Source: Candidatus Geocrenenecus huangii
Lineage (GTDB): Archaea; Thermoproteota; Nitrososphaeria_A; Caldarchaeales; Wolframiiraptoraceae
Reading direction: 5' to 3'
Assembly: GCA_023268155.1 (NCBI GenBank)
Contig: JALNKM010000003.1
Coordinates: forward strand, 62,001-126,000
Length of the DNA stretch: 64,000 nt
Both the position numbers and the translations under genes were made by a program. The notes beneath the pieces are model-generated. The model was not told the origin of the DNA. It made no database searches and saw only the letters and a list, made by a program, of their open reading frames with translations. This document shows positions 1-9,080 of the stretch, piece after piece. How positions within the stretch are numbered: position 1 is the first letter of the stretch; each line of letters starts with the position of its first letter.

Positions 1-711
1 GACGCTGAAGGTATGGTTTCTGCTTTGCTTAAAAAAACGTTAAAGAAAACTACCGAGAGGAAGATGTGGATCCCTATAATACAGGTATGGGTAGAGAATC
101 ATTCACTAGACCCGAGATACGTTTATCTATTTTTCGAAGAATATCTTCCAGAATTCTTTGCCTACATAATCCCAGTAGATGATGAAGTAGGAAAACTTGG
201 AGTAGCATCGAGAACTTGTTTGAAAATGAAATTAGAGAAATTTATCACAAGGAGGACTCCAGGTTTAAAGATCATTCGAAGTGTCTCACACGCAGTTTAC
301 ACGGGTAGACCGTTGAGACCCGACTCAAGCTCTATGATTATTCCTGTTGGAGATGTAGCTGGACACGTTAAGGCTAGTACGGGTGGAGGAGTAGTAATGG
401 GTGGCCTAATAGCAAGGAGCATCTGTAGGATCATCGCCTCTCAGCTTGCAGGAGTATCGGAGACAGCTAGCCAGGATAAGAGAACAATAGGTTATCTCAT
501 AAGAGAATTAAACAAGATCGCAAGCTTTATGAAATTATTCAGAAGCTTGCCCATTCATATTATTGAGAGATTATTCGAAATCATCGATAAAAGTAACCTC
601 GTTGAAGAGTTATCTAGGAAGGCAGACATGGATTTCCAATTTACGTCGATCTCAAGAATACTTATGAGTCCAGGTATTTTGGCCAGACTTCTATTCGCTT
701 CTTTAACCTAA
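1..711 (+). CDS. Geranylgeranyl reductase family flavoprotein, 3' part
   Basis: The frame is open from the first base, so the 5' end lies outside the window. About 236 C-terminal residues are visible. They carry the family hallmark GDVAGHVKASTGGGVVMGG, which contacts FAD and the isoprenoid in geranylgeranyl reductases, followed by a helical C-terminal region. In archaea these enzymes saturate the double bonds of geranylgeranyl chains in ether lipids; other members act on different polyprenoids. The N-terminal Rossmann dinucleotide-binding motif cannot be checked here. The exact substrate is not decidable. A GGGP synthase at 48.1-48.9 kb and a second reductase-like protein at 31.0 kb belong to related chemistry. 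Confidence 0.8.
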   Translation, partial: DAEGMVSALLKKTLKKTTERKMWIPIIQVWVENHSLDPRYVYLFFEEYLPEFFAYIIPVDDEVGKLGVASRTCLKMKLEKFITRRTPGLKIIRSVSHAVYTGRPLRPDSSSMIIPVGDVAGHVKASTGGGVVMGGLIARSICRIIASQLAGVSETASQDKRTIGYLIRELNKIASFMKLFRSLPIHIIERLFEIIDKSNLVEELSRKADMDFQFTSISRILMSPGILARLLFASLT

Positions 712-741
712 ATTAGAGACCTTGCTTTAATCTCTTCTACT

Positions 742-993
742 TTATTCTAGCAGTGAAACAGACTTCAACTTACTAATAAGATTGATTATTGGTTCTCTTA
801 CTTCTTCCGCAGGCATATTGCTAACTTCTGAGAAGTGATTAACAACCTCATCGGTTGTTTTTCCATCACTAATACTCCAGATATATGCAACTACTTCATC
901 TACCCCGAAAGCTTTGTCTTCCTCGTTTACCAATACTATCGAATCACCCTCTCTTACTAATGCACCTTTACGTTTTAATCTAGCTTCTTCCAT
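742..993 (-). CDS. PqqD-like small protein (RiPP-recognition-element fold)
   Basis: This 83-residue protein matches the PqqD pattern: a short beta-rich N-terminus (LVNEEDKAFGVDEVVAYIW) followed by a winged-helix-like half with a hydrophobic helix pattern ending near KLKSVSLLE. PqqD-type domains bind leader peptides for partner radical-SAM or other RiPP-modifying enzymes; archaeal stand-alone copies are mostly uncharacterised. No radical-SAM gene or precursor peptide is seen nearby. The downstream neighbour is unrelated and the upstream HAD gene ends 44 nt before it. A TATA-like CTTATATAC about 25 nt before the ATG supports this start and a leaderless transcript. Family assignment is by pattern only. 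Confidence 0.6.
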   Translation of the reverse strand: MEEARLKRKGALVREGDSIVLVNEEDKAFGVDEVVAYIWSISDGKTTDEVVNHFSEVSNMPAEEVREPIINLISKLKSVSLLE

Positions 994-1037
994 GACTTCT
1001 TTTCCATAACCTTGTATATAAGTATTCTTAAAGGATG

Positions 1038-2099
1038 TTAAACCCGTATATTCTCGATCAACGAAGGTAATTGATTGATATCTTCTATAATAGCATCCGC
1101 ACCCCTGACCTCGAACTCTCTCGATAAATCTTCATTATTTGATACTGCTACGAATCCAACTTCTAATCCTTCTCTACAAGCTGCCTGAGACATGAGGAGA
1201 TCTTCCATTGAGTTTCCAGCATATATCAATTTCTTGGTTCCAAGAGACTTTGCAGATTCTATCAGTGCTTTTGGACGGGGTTTCTCATACTCTAAGCCTT
1301 TGTCAGCTGTGAATATTGATGCTTCCATATTGAAGTACTTTAAGACCCGGCTAAGAGTCTTCTCAGTCTCCCATCTTCCTCTACCAGTAACTATTGCAAT
1401 TCCTTTAGGTAAATAGCGGGCAAGTCTTCTTATCGATTCTTCACTTATTAGAAGTATCTCGTTTTCCAGAGTACCCTTGTAAAGGACATATCGAGGTTTC
1501 CACGAATACTTTTTTTCCACGCCTTCGCTCCCCAAGAATATTTCATCAAACAATGTTGCGAAAAAGCTTTCTCCAAAATTTCCAGGATATCCTAACATGG
1601 ATCTTATTTTTGAAAGTCTATGATGAGTTTTGAGACTCGAAGCCTTAACATCTAGTAATTTCTCAACTTTATTTAAGTCGAAATATTCTTTCTTAGTCTT
1701 TAGCTCATTGCTTAACCATTTAAACGCTTCATGAACATATTCAGGATATGATTCAGATCCCTCTATTGGTTTGGTGTATTTATCGACATCCTTGACTGTA
1801 TCCCATTTTTTAAGCTTGATATCTAGTGTGGATGGTAGAAAGATGCAGATGGTCTGGATGAGAGCCGAAGCAGAATCTGAATCGTTGTTGAATCCGCCCG
1901 TCATCCTCAAACTAGCTAGAACGTCTTCGAAATCTTTGCCCAGCCTAACTTCGATATTGAAAAGCTTGTCAATCATGAGAGCTATGGATACCCTCATCGC
2001 TAGTTCATAGGAACCAGATGTATCAATTATCGTGCCATCACAATCGAATATGGCAGCTTCTGCATTCAGTATTCTCTCAATTCCGGCCAATATCCTCAT
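1038..2099 (-). CDS. HAD-superfamily hydrolase (phosphatase-like)
   Basis: The protein has the HAD nucleophile motif FDCDGTIID near its N-terminus, a large helical cap, the motif II region IAIVTGRGRWETEKTL and a motif III/IV region KPRPKALIE ... YAGNSMEDLL. It is therefore likely a phosphomonoesterase or phosphoglycolate-phosphatase-like enzyme with unknown substrate; the cap is longer than in simple phosphatases. I start it at the ATG at 2099, giving 353 residues and placing DxD in the usual N-terminal position. The frame continues upstream to 2189, but that longer version would overlap the divergent ridA start. Confidence 0.75.
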   Translation of the reverse strand: MRILAGIERILNAEAAIFDCDGTIIDTSGSYELAMRVSIALMIDKLFNIEVRLGKDFEDVLASLRMTGGFNNDSDSASALIQTICIFLPSTLDIKLKKWDTVKDVDKYTKPIEGSESYPEYVHEAFKWLSNELKTKKEYFDLNKVEKLLDVKASSLKTHHRLSKIRSMLGYPGNFGESFFATLFDEIFLGSEGVEKKYSWKPRYVLYKGTLENEILLISEESIRRLARYLPKGIAIVTGRGRWETEKTLSRVLKYFNMEASIFTADKGLEYEKPRPKALIESAKSLGTKKLIYAGNSMEDLLMSQAACREGLEVGFVAVSNNEDLSREFEVRGADAIIEDINQLPSLIENIRV

Positions 2100-2166
2100 T
2101 CTAAAATTTTCATCATTCCAAAGCTTGGTTAAAAGTTTATCTATTGATATGCAGTTCTTAAAAGAC
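2100..2166. promoter_or_regulatory. Shared divergent promoter of HAD hydrolase and ridA
   Basis: The 67-bp gap contains the near-symmetric AT-rich block TTAAAAGTTTAT at 2129-2140. It can be read as a TATA box on both strands, roughly 33-35 nt before each start codon. No strong Shine-Dalgarno site is seen for either gene. This is sequence-pattern inference only. Confidence 0.4.
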
Positions 2167-2550
2167 ATGGTTAAAGAGATAATATACACTGGGAAGGCTC
2201 CTAAACCTGTTGCATCCTATTCTCAAGCAATTAGATGTGATAAATTATTGTTTATCTCTGGACAGCTGGGGATAGATGTATCTACTGGAAAGCTGGCTGA
2301 AGGGTTCGAAGAACAAACAAGAAAGGCTTTCCAAAATATCAAGACAATACTTGAATCAGCTGGATACAAGATCGAAGATGTTGTCAGAGTCACGATCTAT
2401 CTGAAGAGTCAAGAATACTTTAAGTCAATGAATATTCTTTATGAAGAATTCTTCAGGAACCATAAACCTACTAGGACTACTATTATTGCATCTCCACCGC
2501 TTCAAGATGCTTTAATAGAAGTAGACGTGATCGCTTATAGGGAAGATTAG
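2167..2550 (+). CDS. ridA: RidA (YjgF/UK114) enamine/imine deaminase
   Basis: The 127 residues from the ATG at 2167 are a full-length RidA. Visible family features are PVASYSQAIRCDKLLFISGQ at the N-terminus, the F-Q-N-I helix, and the C-terminal signature TRTTIIASPPLQDALIEVDV containing the conserved arginine that binds the substrate carboxylate. RidA hydrolyses reactive 2-aminoacrylate and other enamines made by PLP enzymes. The open frame extends upstream to 2032, but that part is antisense to the HAD gene and lacks family similarity. The stop codon overlaps that of convergent reverse gyrase by two bases. Confidence 0.92.
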   Translation: MVKEIIYTGKAPKPVASYSQAIRCDKLLFISGQLGIDVSTGKLAEGFEEQTRKAFQNIKTILESAGYKIEDVVRVTIYLKSQEYFKSMNILYEEFFRNHKPTRTTIIASPPLQDALIEVDVIAYRED

Positions 2551-5500
2551 GCTTCAACTTTAATCATCTTGATCTCCTCAACCTGTTTCCTTAATTCTCT
2601 CAGTACATGTTGATAGTCTAGATCTCCCATCTCGATCTTATCCATGGTCAGCTCAAGCTGCCTAGTCACTTCTTCTGAAACGTATTCTCCAAAATATTCT
2701 TTCAAGTACGAATAAATTGATATCCCCTTGCTTGTAGGAATAAGCTTACCTTTCTTCTCGAAAACATAACCTCTATCAAACAAGACTTGCACAATCCTAC
2801 TATATGTACTAGGCCTACCTATCCCTCTTTCTTTCATTAAAGCTATTATGTCTCCTTCACTGTAGAGCCAAGCTGCCGGGATCTTCCTTACTTCAACATT
2901 TTTGACATTATATTCTCCCTCAACTATTTTTCTCCCTGTTCTTATTATTGGAAAAACCTTGTTGAAGCCGTGCTCAACTATCTCTACATTTTTATCGACT
3001 TCGACTTCCATCCCATCCAATTCCACCTTGTACCTCTGGATAACTAGTCTAGCAGCTGGGAGTTGGCTGGCTATGAATCTTCTAAAGATCAATTCGTAGA
3101 GTCTTAAGTGACTATTGGTTAGTTTGACTGATGGTTTTATCAACCCTATCCTGACGTAGTGGGATAGCTTGTTCACATCAATTGGTTTAACAGGTCTAAT
3201 GCATTCATGCGCTCCTTCTCTCCAATATGTTTTGGGAGTGAAAACTCCAATATTCATCATTTCTATGTATTCTTTGGCTACGTTCAAACCAGTCGTTGAG
3301 ACAGTAGTAGAATCTGTTCTATGATATGTTATGAGACCGCTCTCGAAGAGATCTTGGGCAAGTTTCATAACCTCGACTACTGGGAGACCTAGCTGAGTAA
3401 AAGCATCTTTTAAGAGAGAATCAGTAGTGTATGGGGGTAATGGTGGAACTTCCACTATTTCTTCTCTCAAGTCTTTTACTAGTGCTTTAAGCTCTCCACG
3501 CTTGTACTTCTCTAGGACGTACTCCAATCTAGACGGGTTCTCGAAAATTACTTCTACCCCATTCTCCAATAAGGCATATAGGAGAATCTTCTTGTTCCTA
3601 TGTTGTTTGTATCTTTCGATTATCCATCCCAGCACAGGTGTTTGAACCCTGCCAGCCGACAAGGTCTTTATCTTAAATCTGTCCCATAGCTTCCTACTTA
3701 GTTCAAATCCAAGCCATCTATCTTCTATCCTTCTAACTAGCTGGGATTCAACCAGCGGGATAGAGATTTTCGACTTATTGTTTAATGCATGGATTAACGC
3801 TCTTCTCGTGACCTCGTGGAATTCTAACCGATATATGTTTGGATTATAGGGGGCTATAGATGAATAAATATCGTATGCAATCTTCTCTCCCTCAGCATCG
3901 GGATCCGTTGCGATATATACTTCATTAACCTCCAGAGCAATTTTTCTCAAAGCATCTATGATGTCTTTTTTTGAACTAATATCATCTGAGTTGCATGAGG
4001 GGCAACTATCGCTTTCTACAAATTGGTATCCGCACTTATTGCATTTCTTGATCGGCGCGAATACCGGGATGTATTTATCATACTCTTCTAAGACTCCGTG
4101 AAATCCGGGCATTATAGATAATTCTGTTATATGACCCATACTTGCAGCGACCTGTATTACGAGGTTTGATGTACTTGTTTCATAGACAGGTATGCCTTCA
4201 ACCTCTCTTCTATATGGTCTACCAAAGAATCTTGCGAACGTTTTTGCCTTAGTAGGGGACTCAACAATCATCAAAGCCATCTTCATAATATCTTTAGATG
4301 GGGGAACTATCTTTCCAGCTATTATGTCCTTGATGAGCTGCCTATCCTTATCAACCTCCTTAAAGATTCTCTCGGCTTCTTCCTCACTGTATTTAACCCA
4401 TTCAAAATCATCTAAGAGTATTCGAAGCCTTCTAGTTAAAACCGTGAAGGTTTTCGAGTCGTCAACTAAAACGATGCTTACTCCCTTTGAGATTCCACCT
4501 GCATATAGCCTAGACGTTCTACCGGAAGCCTGGATATATCCTGAAGTATCCGGAATTATCAATGAGAAACCATCATCGTGGAGTTTGACCAGTATCTCCG
4601 TTTCTCTTACTATCTTTTCTACGAATTCTTGTGTCAAGATCTTCTTCAATGTTCTTCTAGATTGTTCAACTAATTGCTGTACGTACCCTGCGTAGCCTTC
4701 AAGTCTAGCTCCTTTCTCGAACGATTCCTGGATCTTCGTAACTATTTCTTTAGGGACTGGGACTATATTCTTCAGCTTCTGGATTATCTTCATAATCTCC
4801 ATCTTCAACGGCTCATCCAATATCTCTACAATATTCGTTAAGAGAGCGAAGATCTTGTTCGGGTTTTCTTCATCTTTTTTTATCTTTATCTCCCTCCTAG
4901 GTACACCTACGAAGACCGCGTATCTAATTCTTTCAGGTAAATCTATCCCTCTCGCCAGCGGGCTACGGCTGCTCGATATACCTACCAAGACATCATATTC
5001 TCCTCTAGTAAATTTTTCAAGAATATCTTCTTCCATAACTTCGTAAAAGTATGGCTTGATACCTGATATTCTGAGCTTCTCAGATAATTTCCTTGCGTAA
5101 TCTCTTCCTAACGCTGAAGGAACAAAAATGAGGGCTCCACCACCATGTTCTTTCACTAATTCTATAGTCTTCTCTTCAATGTCTCCCTCGACGTTCATGT
5201 AGAAATCCACTATATTCCTAATGAATTCTGGTTTTGTTCCAAGCTCGAATCCTAGGAGCTCTGAGAATATGTATATACGCTTCGTTTTTCTAGGGCGTAT
5301 AGTTGCGCCTGTGACTACAAGTATCCCATGCCTTTTCTGTCTTTCTCTAATGATTTCATTCCTCAATTCTTCATATTCAGCTATGAGATCACTACTGCTC
5401 TGATGGGCTAACCTCTTCTTAACCTCTACGAGTCTCATAACTGTGTCAATTATCTTGGGGTCGAACCCTAATAATGAAACAACCTTATCGATGTTTTTCG

Positions 5501-6170
5501 GAGACTTCAAGAAAGAGTCTACGTCATCTACAAAAATGTAGTCGAAGTTAGCGTCGTTGAGTAGGTCAATCCTGTCAACTAGGAATCTATCAGTTGTAAT
5601 AAGTAGCTTATAATCTTTTGACTCAATTTTTCTTAATGCTTCTTCTCTCTTATTCCTCGGCATACCTGCATGGTAGTAGACTATGTAGTCGGTTGGTATA
5701 TCCAGCTTCTCAGCCATGGCGATAGCTTTCTCTGATACTTGCTCAACCAGCATAGAGCTCGGCAGCATCAGGTAACATCTACTCTTCTCGTACTTTACAA
5801 GATGCAGAGCCATGACAGTGCAGAAGACTGTCTTACCTATTCCTGTGGGAGCCACGATAGTGAAATTTTCTTTTAGGAATACTCTCCTAGCCCAAACCTC
5901 CTGTAAAGCCCACGGCTTAAAGCCAGTAGCTTTTGTAAAAGTTTCCCTAAACTTCTCCGTTAAATCTTCAATCTCAGCTATGATTCTGTATTTACGTAGT
6001 TTCCTGGTTTTCCTAAGAGCTTCCACTACGTCTGATGGTGAAAAACTATCAAGATGGCTTGGTAGGCATTCTCTACATACTCCGACCGTCTTTAAACGAG
6101 CATCATCTATGCCTCCACCGCAGTTAGGACATAGATCTTGATAGATTATCCTAGTTTCTGATTCATCCAT
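2547..6170 (-). CDS. rgy: Reverse gyrase
   Basis: The 1207-residue protein has the full reverse-gyrase architecture. An N-terminal zinc finger (C14, C17, C32, C35) is followed by a two-RecA-fold helicase-like module with Walker A APTGIGKTVF and DDVD box, and a latch region. A type IA topoisomerase half starts near MIVESPTKAKTFARFFG, with a second zinc ribbon (CNKCGYQ...CPSC), TOPRIM residues DPDAEGEK and active-site Tyr in GLITYHRTDST. It introduces positive supercoils using ATP and is the gene most specific to hyperthermophiles. No intein or gene split is seen. A TATA-like element about 30 nt upstream supports the ATG at 6170. Confidence 0.97.
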   Translation of the reverse strand: MDESETRIIYQDLCPNCGGGIDDARLKTVGVCRECLPSHLDSFSPSDVVEALRKTRKLRKYRIIAEIEDLTEKFRETFTKATGFKPWALQEVWARRVFLKENFTIVAPTGIGKTVFCTVMALHLVKYEKSRCYLMLPSSMLVEQVSEKAIAMAEKLDIPTDYIVYYHAGMPRNKREEALRKIESKDYKLLITTDRFLVDRIDLLNDANFDYIFVDDVDSFLKSPKNIDKVVSLLGFDPKIIDTVMRLVEVKKRLAHQSSSDLIAEYEELRNEIIRERQKRHGILVVTGATIRPRKTKRIYIFSELLGFELGTKPEFIRNIVDFYMNVEGDIEEKTIELVKEHGGGALIFVPSALGRDYARKLSEKLRISGIKPYFYEVMEEDILEKFTRGEYDVLVGISSSRSPLARGIDLPERIRYAVFVGVPRREIKIKKDEENPNKIFALLTNIVEILDEPLKMEIMKIIQKLKNIVPVPKEIVTKIQESFEKGARLEGYAGYVQQLVEQSRRTLKKILTQEFVEKIVRETEILVKLHDDGFSLIIPDTSGYIQASGRTSRLYAGGISKGVSIVLVDDSKTFTVLTRRLRILLDDFEWVKYSEEEAERIFKEVDKDRQLIKDIIAGKIVPPSKDIMKMALMIVESPTKAKTFARFFGRPYRREVEGIPVYETSTSNLVIQVAASMGHITELSIMPGFHGVLEEYDKYIPVFAPIKKCNKCGYQFVESDSCPSCNSDDISSKKDIIDALRKIALEVNEVYIATDPDAEGEKIAYDIYSSIAPYNPNIYRLEFHEVTRRALIHALNNKSKISIPLVESQLVRRIEDRWLGFELSRKLWDRFKIKTLSAGRVQTPVLGWIIERYKQHRNKKILLYALLENGVEVIFENPSRLEYVLEKYKRGELKALVKDLREEIVEVPPLPPYTTDSLLKDAFTQLGLPVVEVMKLAQDLFESGLITYHRTDSTTVSTTGLNVAKEYIEMMNIGVFTPKTYWREGAHECIRPVKPIDVNKLSHYVRIGLIKPSVKLTNSHLRLYELIFRRFIASQLPAARLVIQRYKVELDGMEVEVDKNVEIVEHGFNKVFPIIRTGRKIVEGEYNVKNVEVRKIPAAWLYSEGDIIALMKERGIGRPSTYSRIVQVLFDRGYVFEKKGKLIPTSKGISIYSYLKEYFGEYVSEEVTRQLELTMDKIEMGDLDYQHVLRELRKQVEEIKMIKVEA

Positions 6171-6285
6171 TCCCTATCATGAAAGATAGAATTATGATTA
6201 AAACTTTCCTAGATCTTCCGAAACATTAAATGACTGCATATATTGAAGAGAAGCATTTATTTATTTCCTCAGACATATAAATTAC

Positions 6286-6525
6286 ATGCCTTCAGCGTTC
6301 GTATTGATAAATACTGAGATCGGGGCAGAAGAGGAAATACTTCAAGAATTGAAGAAGATACCTAGTGTAAAAGAGGCTTACGTTGTTTACGGAGTATACG
6401 ATATTATAGCGAGGGTTGAAGCAGAAAACATGGATAAACTTAAAGAAATAATATCATGGAAGATAAGAAGACTGGATAAAGTTCGAAGTACACTAACAAT
6501 GTTGGTAGTTACTGGAGAGAGCTAA
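6286..6525 (+). CDS. Stand-alone Lrp/AsnC ligand-binding (RAM) domain protein
   Basis: This 79-residue protein is a single RAM/SAM domain of the Lrp/AsnC family: IEEEILQEL-like helix, VKEAYVVYGVYDIIARVEAE and the terminal strand STLTMLVV. It lacks the DNA-binding helix-turn-helix. Stand-alone RAM proteins form ring-shaped oligomers, bind amino acids and may modulate full-length Lrp regulators. An AT-rich TATA-like stretch near 6251-6262 lies about 29 nt before the ATG. Its last 33 bases overlap the 3' end of convergent tiaS. Confidence 0.85.
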   Translation: MPSAFVLINTEIGAEEEILQELKKIPSVKEAYVVYGVYDIIARVEAENMDKLKEIISWKIRRLDKVRSTLTMLVVTGES

Positions 6526-7764
6526 AGGCTTCGATAAATGTCTTCTAGCTGAAGCAGGTACTTCATAGATGCCTGGAGAGATTTTCCTCCGTATCATAAT
6601 AACTTCCTGACTGCTTGAAAGAGTCTTACAAGCCTTACATACGTATCCTTGCTCATTAATCTTCTCCATCCTTTTTCTACATACAGGACATCTCGGCTGC
6701 CTAACGATACTTAACTCTACCAGAGACTTAACATGAATCTTCTCGAGATTTAATGTAAAAGCTTGAGTTTTCCTCTTCACTGCGCCGTAGACTGTTATTC
6801 TATCACCAGGCTCTAATTCCACAATCACGTGTCTGAAGCTCTTTGTCGGCTCGTAGGCAGCGCATGTTATCTCTCCCGTTTCATCTTCTAGGGTAAAGAA
6901 GACGTGGCCCCCCATTGTAAACCTTGGTTTAGTCTTCACAATCCCGTCGATGATGACTGAAATGTTTTCTCTGACGTCGGCTATCTTCATTGGTTGGAGA
7001 TGAGCGTCTGTTCCCTGGTTAGTTTCGAAGATTGTATAGAACTCGACAGGCTCGTATATTCTCAGCATCTTGTATGCTTCCTCCACGATGCTAGGTGTTA
7101 CCCCCCTAATGCCGAGAAGGACAGGGCACGGAGTATGAGGGGTGATTCTTATTTCTCCTGTCTCCTCATCAACATTATCGAATGTTAGAGGATATGTTTT
7201 CTCATTCATCAACCATACACTCTTCGGGTCTACGAGTCTAACCGTCCCCCAGTATTCCTTCTTTCTATGAGCAATCAGCTCGTACGTCTTCTCCATAGTT
7301 AGGTCAGCGCCTATAGCTGCAAGAGCACCTATAACTCCTCTACCCTTATTCCATCTAAGTAATCTAGTCTCATTATTCAAGGCAATCTTCTCCGCTTCTT
7401 CTATCGTAGAAAGATCTCTAACGACATGCCAGTAATATTTTCTAATCTCCTCACTTGGCTCACCGACCAAGATTATGACCCCCGGGTCTGTTCCCTCGAT
7501 ATCGAGGTCAGCGTATTCTTCGATTACCTTAAACACTAGGTCTTCAAGTAGTTCAATCTTGTCTGCCCGAACAGGTAACGCTACAGCCGCATTCCCTCTA
7601 GTCTTGTATGGACAGTTCGGGTTAAGCCTAATAAGCCTGGGATAACCATCCAACCCGTATCCTGCATCTTCTATCCTTCTGATAAGTACTGCTCCAACGT
7701 AGGTTGTACATCCACCTCTCCTGGAATCAGTATCATCTATCCCTATCCAGACCCTCTTCTCCAT
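6493..7764 (-). CDS. tiaS: tRNA(Ile2) 2-agmatinylcytidine synthetase
   Basis: TiaS ligates agmatine to C34 of the CAU-anticodon tRNA-Ile, letting it read AUA. The 423-residue length is normal. The N-terminus IGIDDTDSRRGGCTTYVGAV is the family signature; GADLTMEKTYELIAHR and TNQGTDAHL follow in the catalytic part. An OB-fold nucleic-acid-binding domain comes next (IDGIVKTKPRFTMGGHVFF), then a C-terminal zinc ribbon (CPVC...CKAC). One CAU tRNA of the elongator-Met/Ile2 type is at 30.8 kb and could be its substrate. Confidence 0.95.
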   Translation of the reverse strand: MEKRVWIGIDDTDSRRGGCTTYVGAVLIRRIEDAGYGLDGYPRLIRLNPNCPYKTRGNAAVALPVRADKIELLEDLVFKVIEEYADLDIEGTDPGVIILVGEPSEEIRKYYWHVVRDLSTIEEAEKIALNNETRLLRWNKGRGVIGALAAIGADLTMEKTYELIAHRKKEYWGTVRLVDPKSVWLMNEKTYPLTFDNVDEETGEIRITPHTPCPVLLGIRGVTPSIVEEAYKMLRIYEPVEFYTIFETNQGTDAHLQPMKIADVRENISVIIDGIVKTKPRFTMGGHVFFTLEDETGEITCAAYEPTKSFRHVIVELEPGDRITVYGAVKRKTQAFTLNLEKIHVKSLVELSIVRQPRCPVCRKRMEKINEQGYVCKACKTLSSSQEVIMIRRKISPGIYEVPASARRHLSKPLALSSNYQHC

Positions 7765-7908
7765 CCTAGTCTTTCATCATTATCACCTCTAAGGAAATTA
7801 ATTAAGATAGAATATCAGTGGCCCAGCCCTCCTACTTAAACAGTAGAGTTTCGAGAACATTAATATCATTCTCATGAAAACATTTTAATGGATTGTAGAT
7901 GAAGCTTC

Positions 7909-8802
7909 ATGAAGGTTAAGATCGCCTTTTTAGCTCATAGAATAGAGTTCCTAGACCTTCTCGAAAAAGAGATCGGTGAATGTGATTCCATAATTCTAGA
8001 GGAGCCGAGTGATCTCTATCTGGAGAGATTTCTAAATGGAGATATAAGCGTAGAGGAATACGTAACATACTCTGATGCAAACTTTCCCCGCTACATGTTT
8101 CACCAAGCACAACTTTTAAAGAATCTCTACATTAAGGGTTTAAAGATATTGCAGGTCGAGCCTTATCTAGAGATAATAGAGAGAATACATATGTCGATAA
8201 AAGTGGGAAAATTCAAAGAATATACTAGCGACCCAGAGGTCGGGAGAGTTCTAAGAACTGAGAAGGAAGCAGTTGGAAAACTCATCGAGTTTCAAGAAGA
8301 ATTGATGAGGGGAAAATTTGATCATGTAGTAGAAAAGGTGATACAATTCGTTATCAAAGATTCTGAGAGATTTAAGTTAAGAGATTACATGAGAGCAGCC
8401 GCGATCTCTAAGCTTGAGGAAGATGGAAGAGTCCTTGTTGAGGCTGGATATCTACACGTACTCTTACCAGTATTCCTGGAAAAATTAAACATAGAAGTAG
8501 AGACTGTAAACTTGGTTGAGAAGGCGTGCAGAATAATAAATCAAGAGTACTGTGAGAATCCGGGCGATAGTCTTACTAAAGCATTTATTTTAAACCAGAC
8601 GATAAGCGGAGATGCAAGACTACTGGCTGCTCAATCACTAGTATACACATCTCTTGTAAGTAAAGATGAAAAACTTCCAACACCTGAAAACCTCTTTCCT
8701 CATCTGGTAGAAGAGATCAATCTAGCAAAAAAGATAAGGAAGATGAATTATGATGAGTGCAAAAGAGAATTCCAAAAATTATTTAGAAGAAATCAATCTT
8801 AA
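7909..8802 (+). CDS. Unknown protein, possibly TraB/ChaN/EreA-like fold
   Basis: I do not recognise this 297-residue soluble protein with certainty. Several spaced elements resemble the TraB/TIKI/EreA-ChaN group: an N-terminal strand with histidine (IAFLAHRIEF), an acidic strand (ILEEPSD), a helix with an Arg-Ala-Ala pattern (DYMRAAAISKL) and a late strand-turn with histidine (RVLVEAGYLHVLL). A conserved FPRYMFHQ lies between them. In that group such residues form the active site of hydrolases of mixed function. The C-terminal 90 residues are helical. A TATA-like box about 27 nt upstream (ACATTTTAATG) supports the start. Function is unknown. Confidence 0.55.
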   Translation: MKVKIAFLAHRIEFLDLLEKEIGECDSIILEEPSDLYLERFLNGDISVEEYVTYSDANFPRYMFHQAQLLKNLYIKGLKILQVEPYLEIIERIHMSIKVGKFKEYTSDPEVGRVLRTEKEAVGKLIEFQEELMRGKFDHVVEKVIQFVIKDSERFKLRDYMRAAAISKLEEDGRVLVEAGYLHVLLPVFLEKLNIEVETVNLVEKACRIINQEYCENPGDSLTKAFILNQTISGDARLLAAQSLVYTSLVSKDEKLPTPENLFPHLVEEINLAKKIRKMNYDECKREFQKLFRRNQS

Positions 8803-8860
8803 GCATCGAAGATGTAACCTATATTAAGACCCCCACAATAATATATTTACTGGAGGAAAA

Positions 8861-8936
8861 AGCGGGGTAGGGTAGCCAGGGCGAACCCGCCGGGCTCATA
8901 ACCCGGAGAACGCTGGTTCAAATCCAGCCCCCGCTA
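8861..8936 (+). tRNA. Initiator tRNA-Met (CAU)
   Basis: A full cloverleaf folds: acceptor AGCGGGG/CCCCGCT, D arm with GGG/CCC, anticodon stem CCGGG/CCCGG around loop CTCATAA with CAT at 8897-8899, variable AGAAC, T arm GCTGG/CCAGC, discriminator A, no encoded CCA. The A1-U72 pair and the three G-C pairs flanking the anticodon loop are the archaeal initiator identity elements. No intron. A TATA-like TATATTAAGA near 8819-8828 is a plausible promoter. Confidence 0.95.
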
Positions 8937-9080
8937 ACTACTTCATGTTAACTAATGCCGCCATGTAAAAATTATGAGTTGTCCTTTCTTAAGATATTTA
9001 ACTTTCTGAGTCATCCTCTTGATAAAGAGGTTGGAGAACTCGGTTGACTTATAATTTTAAATTCAGTCTATCCATTATCT

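Noticed and set aside
2166-2169. Possible shared CATG start for the HAD gene (2168, minus) and ridA (2167, plus).
   Set aside because: The HAD protein starts better at 2099, where the DxD motif lies near the N-terminus; the extra residues from 2168 have no family match. The overlap is then only apparent.
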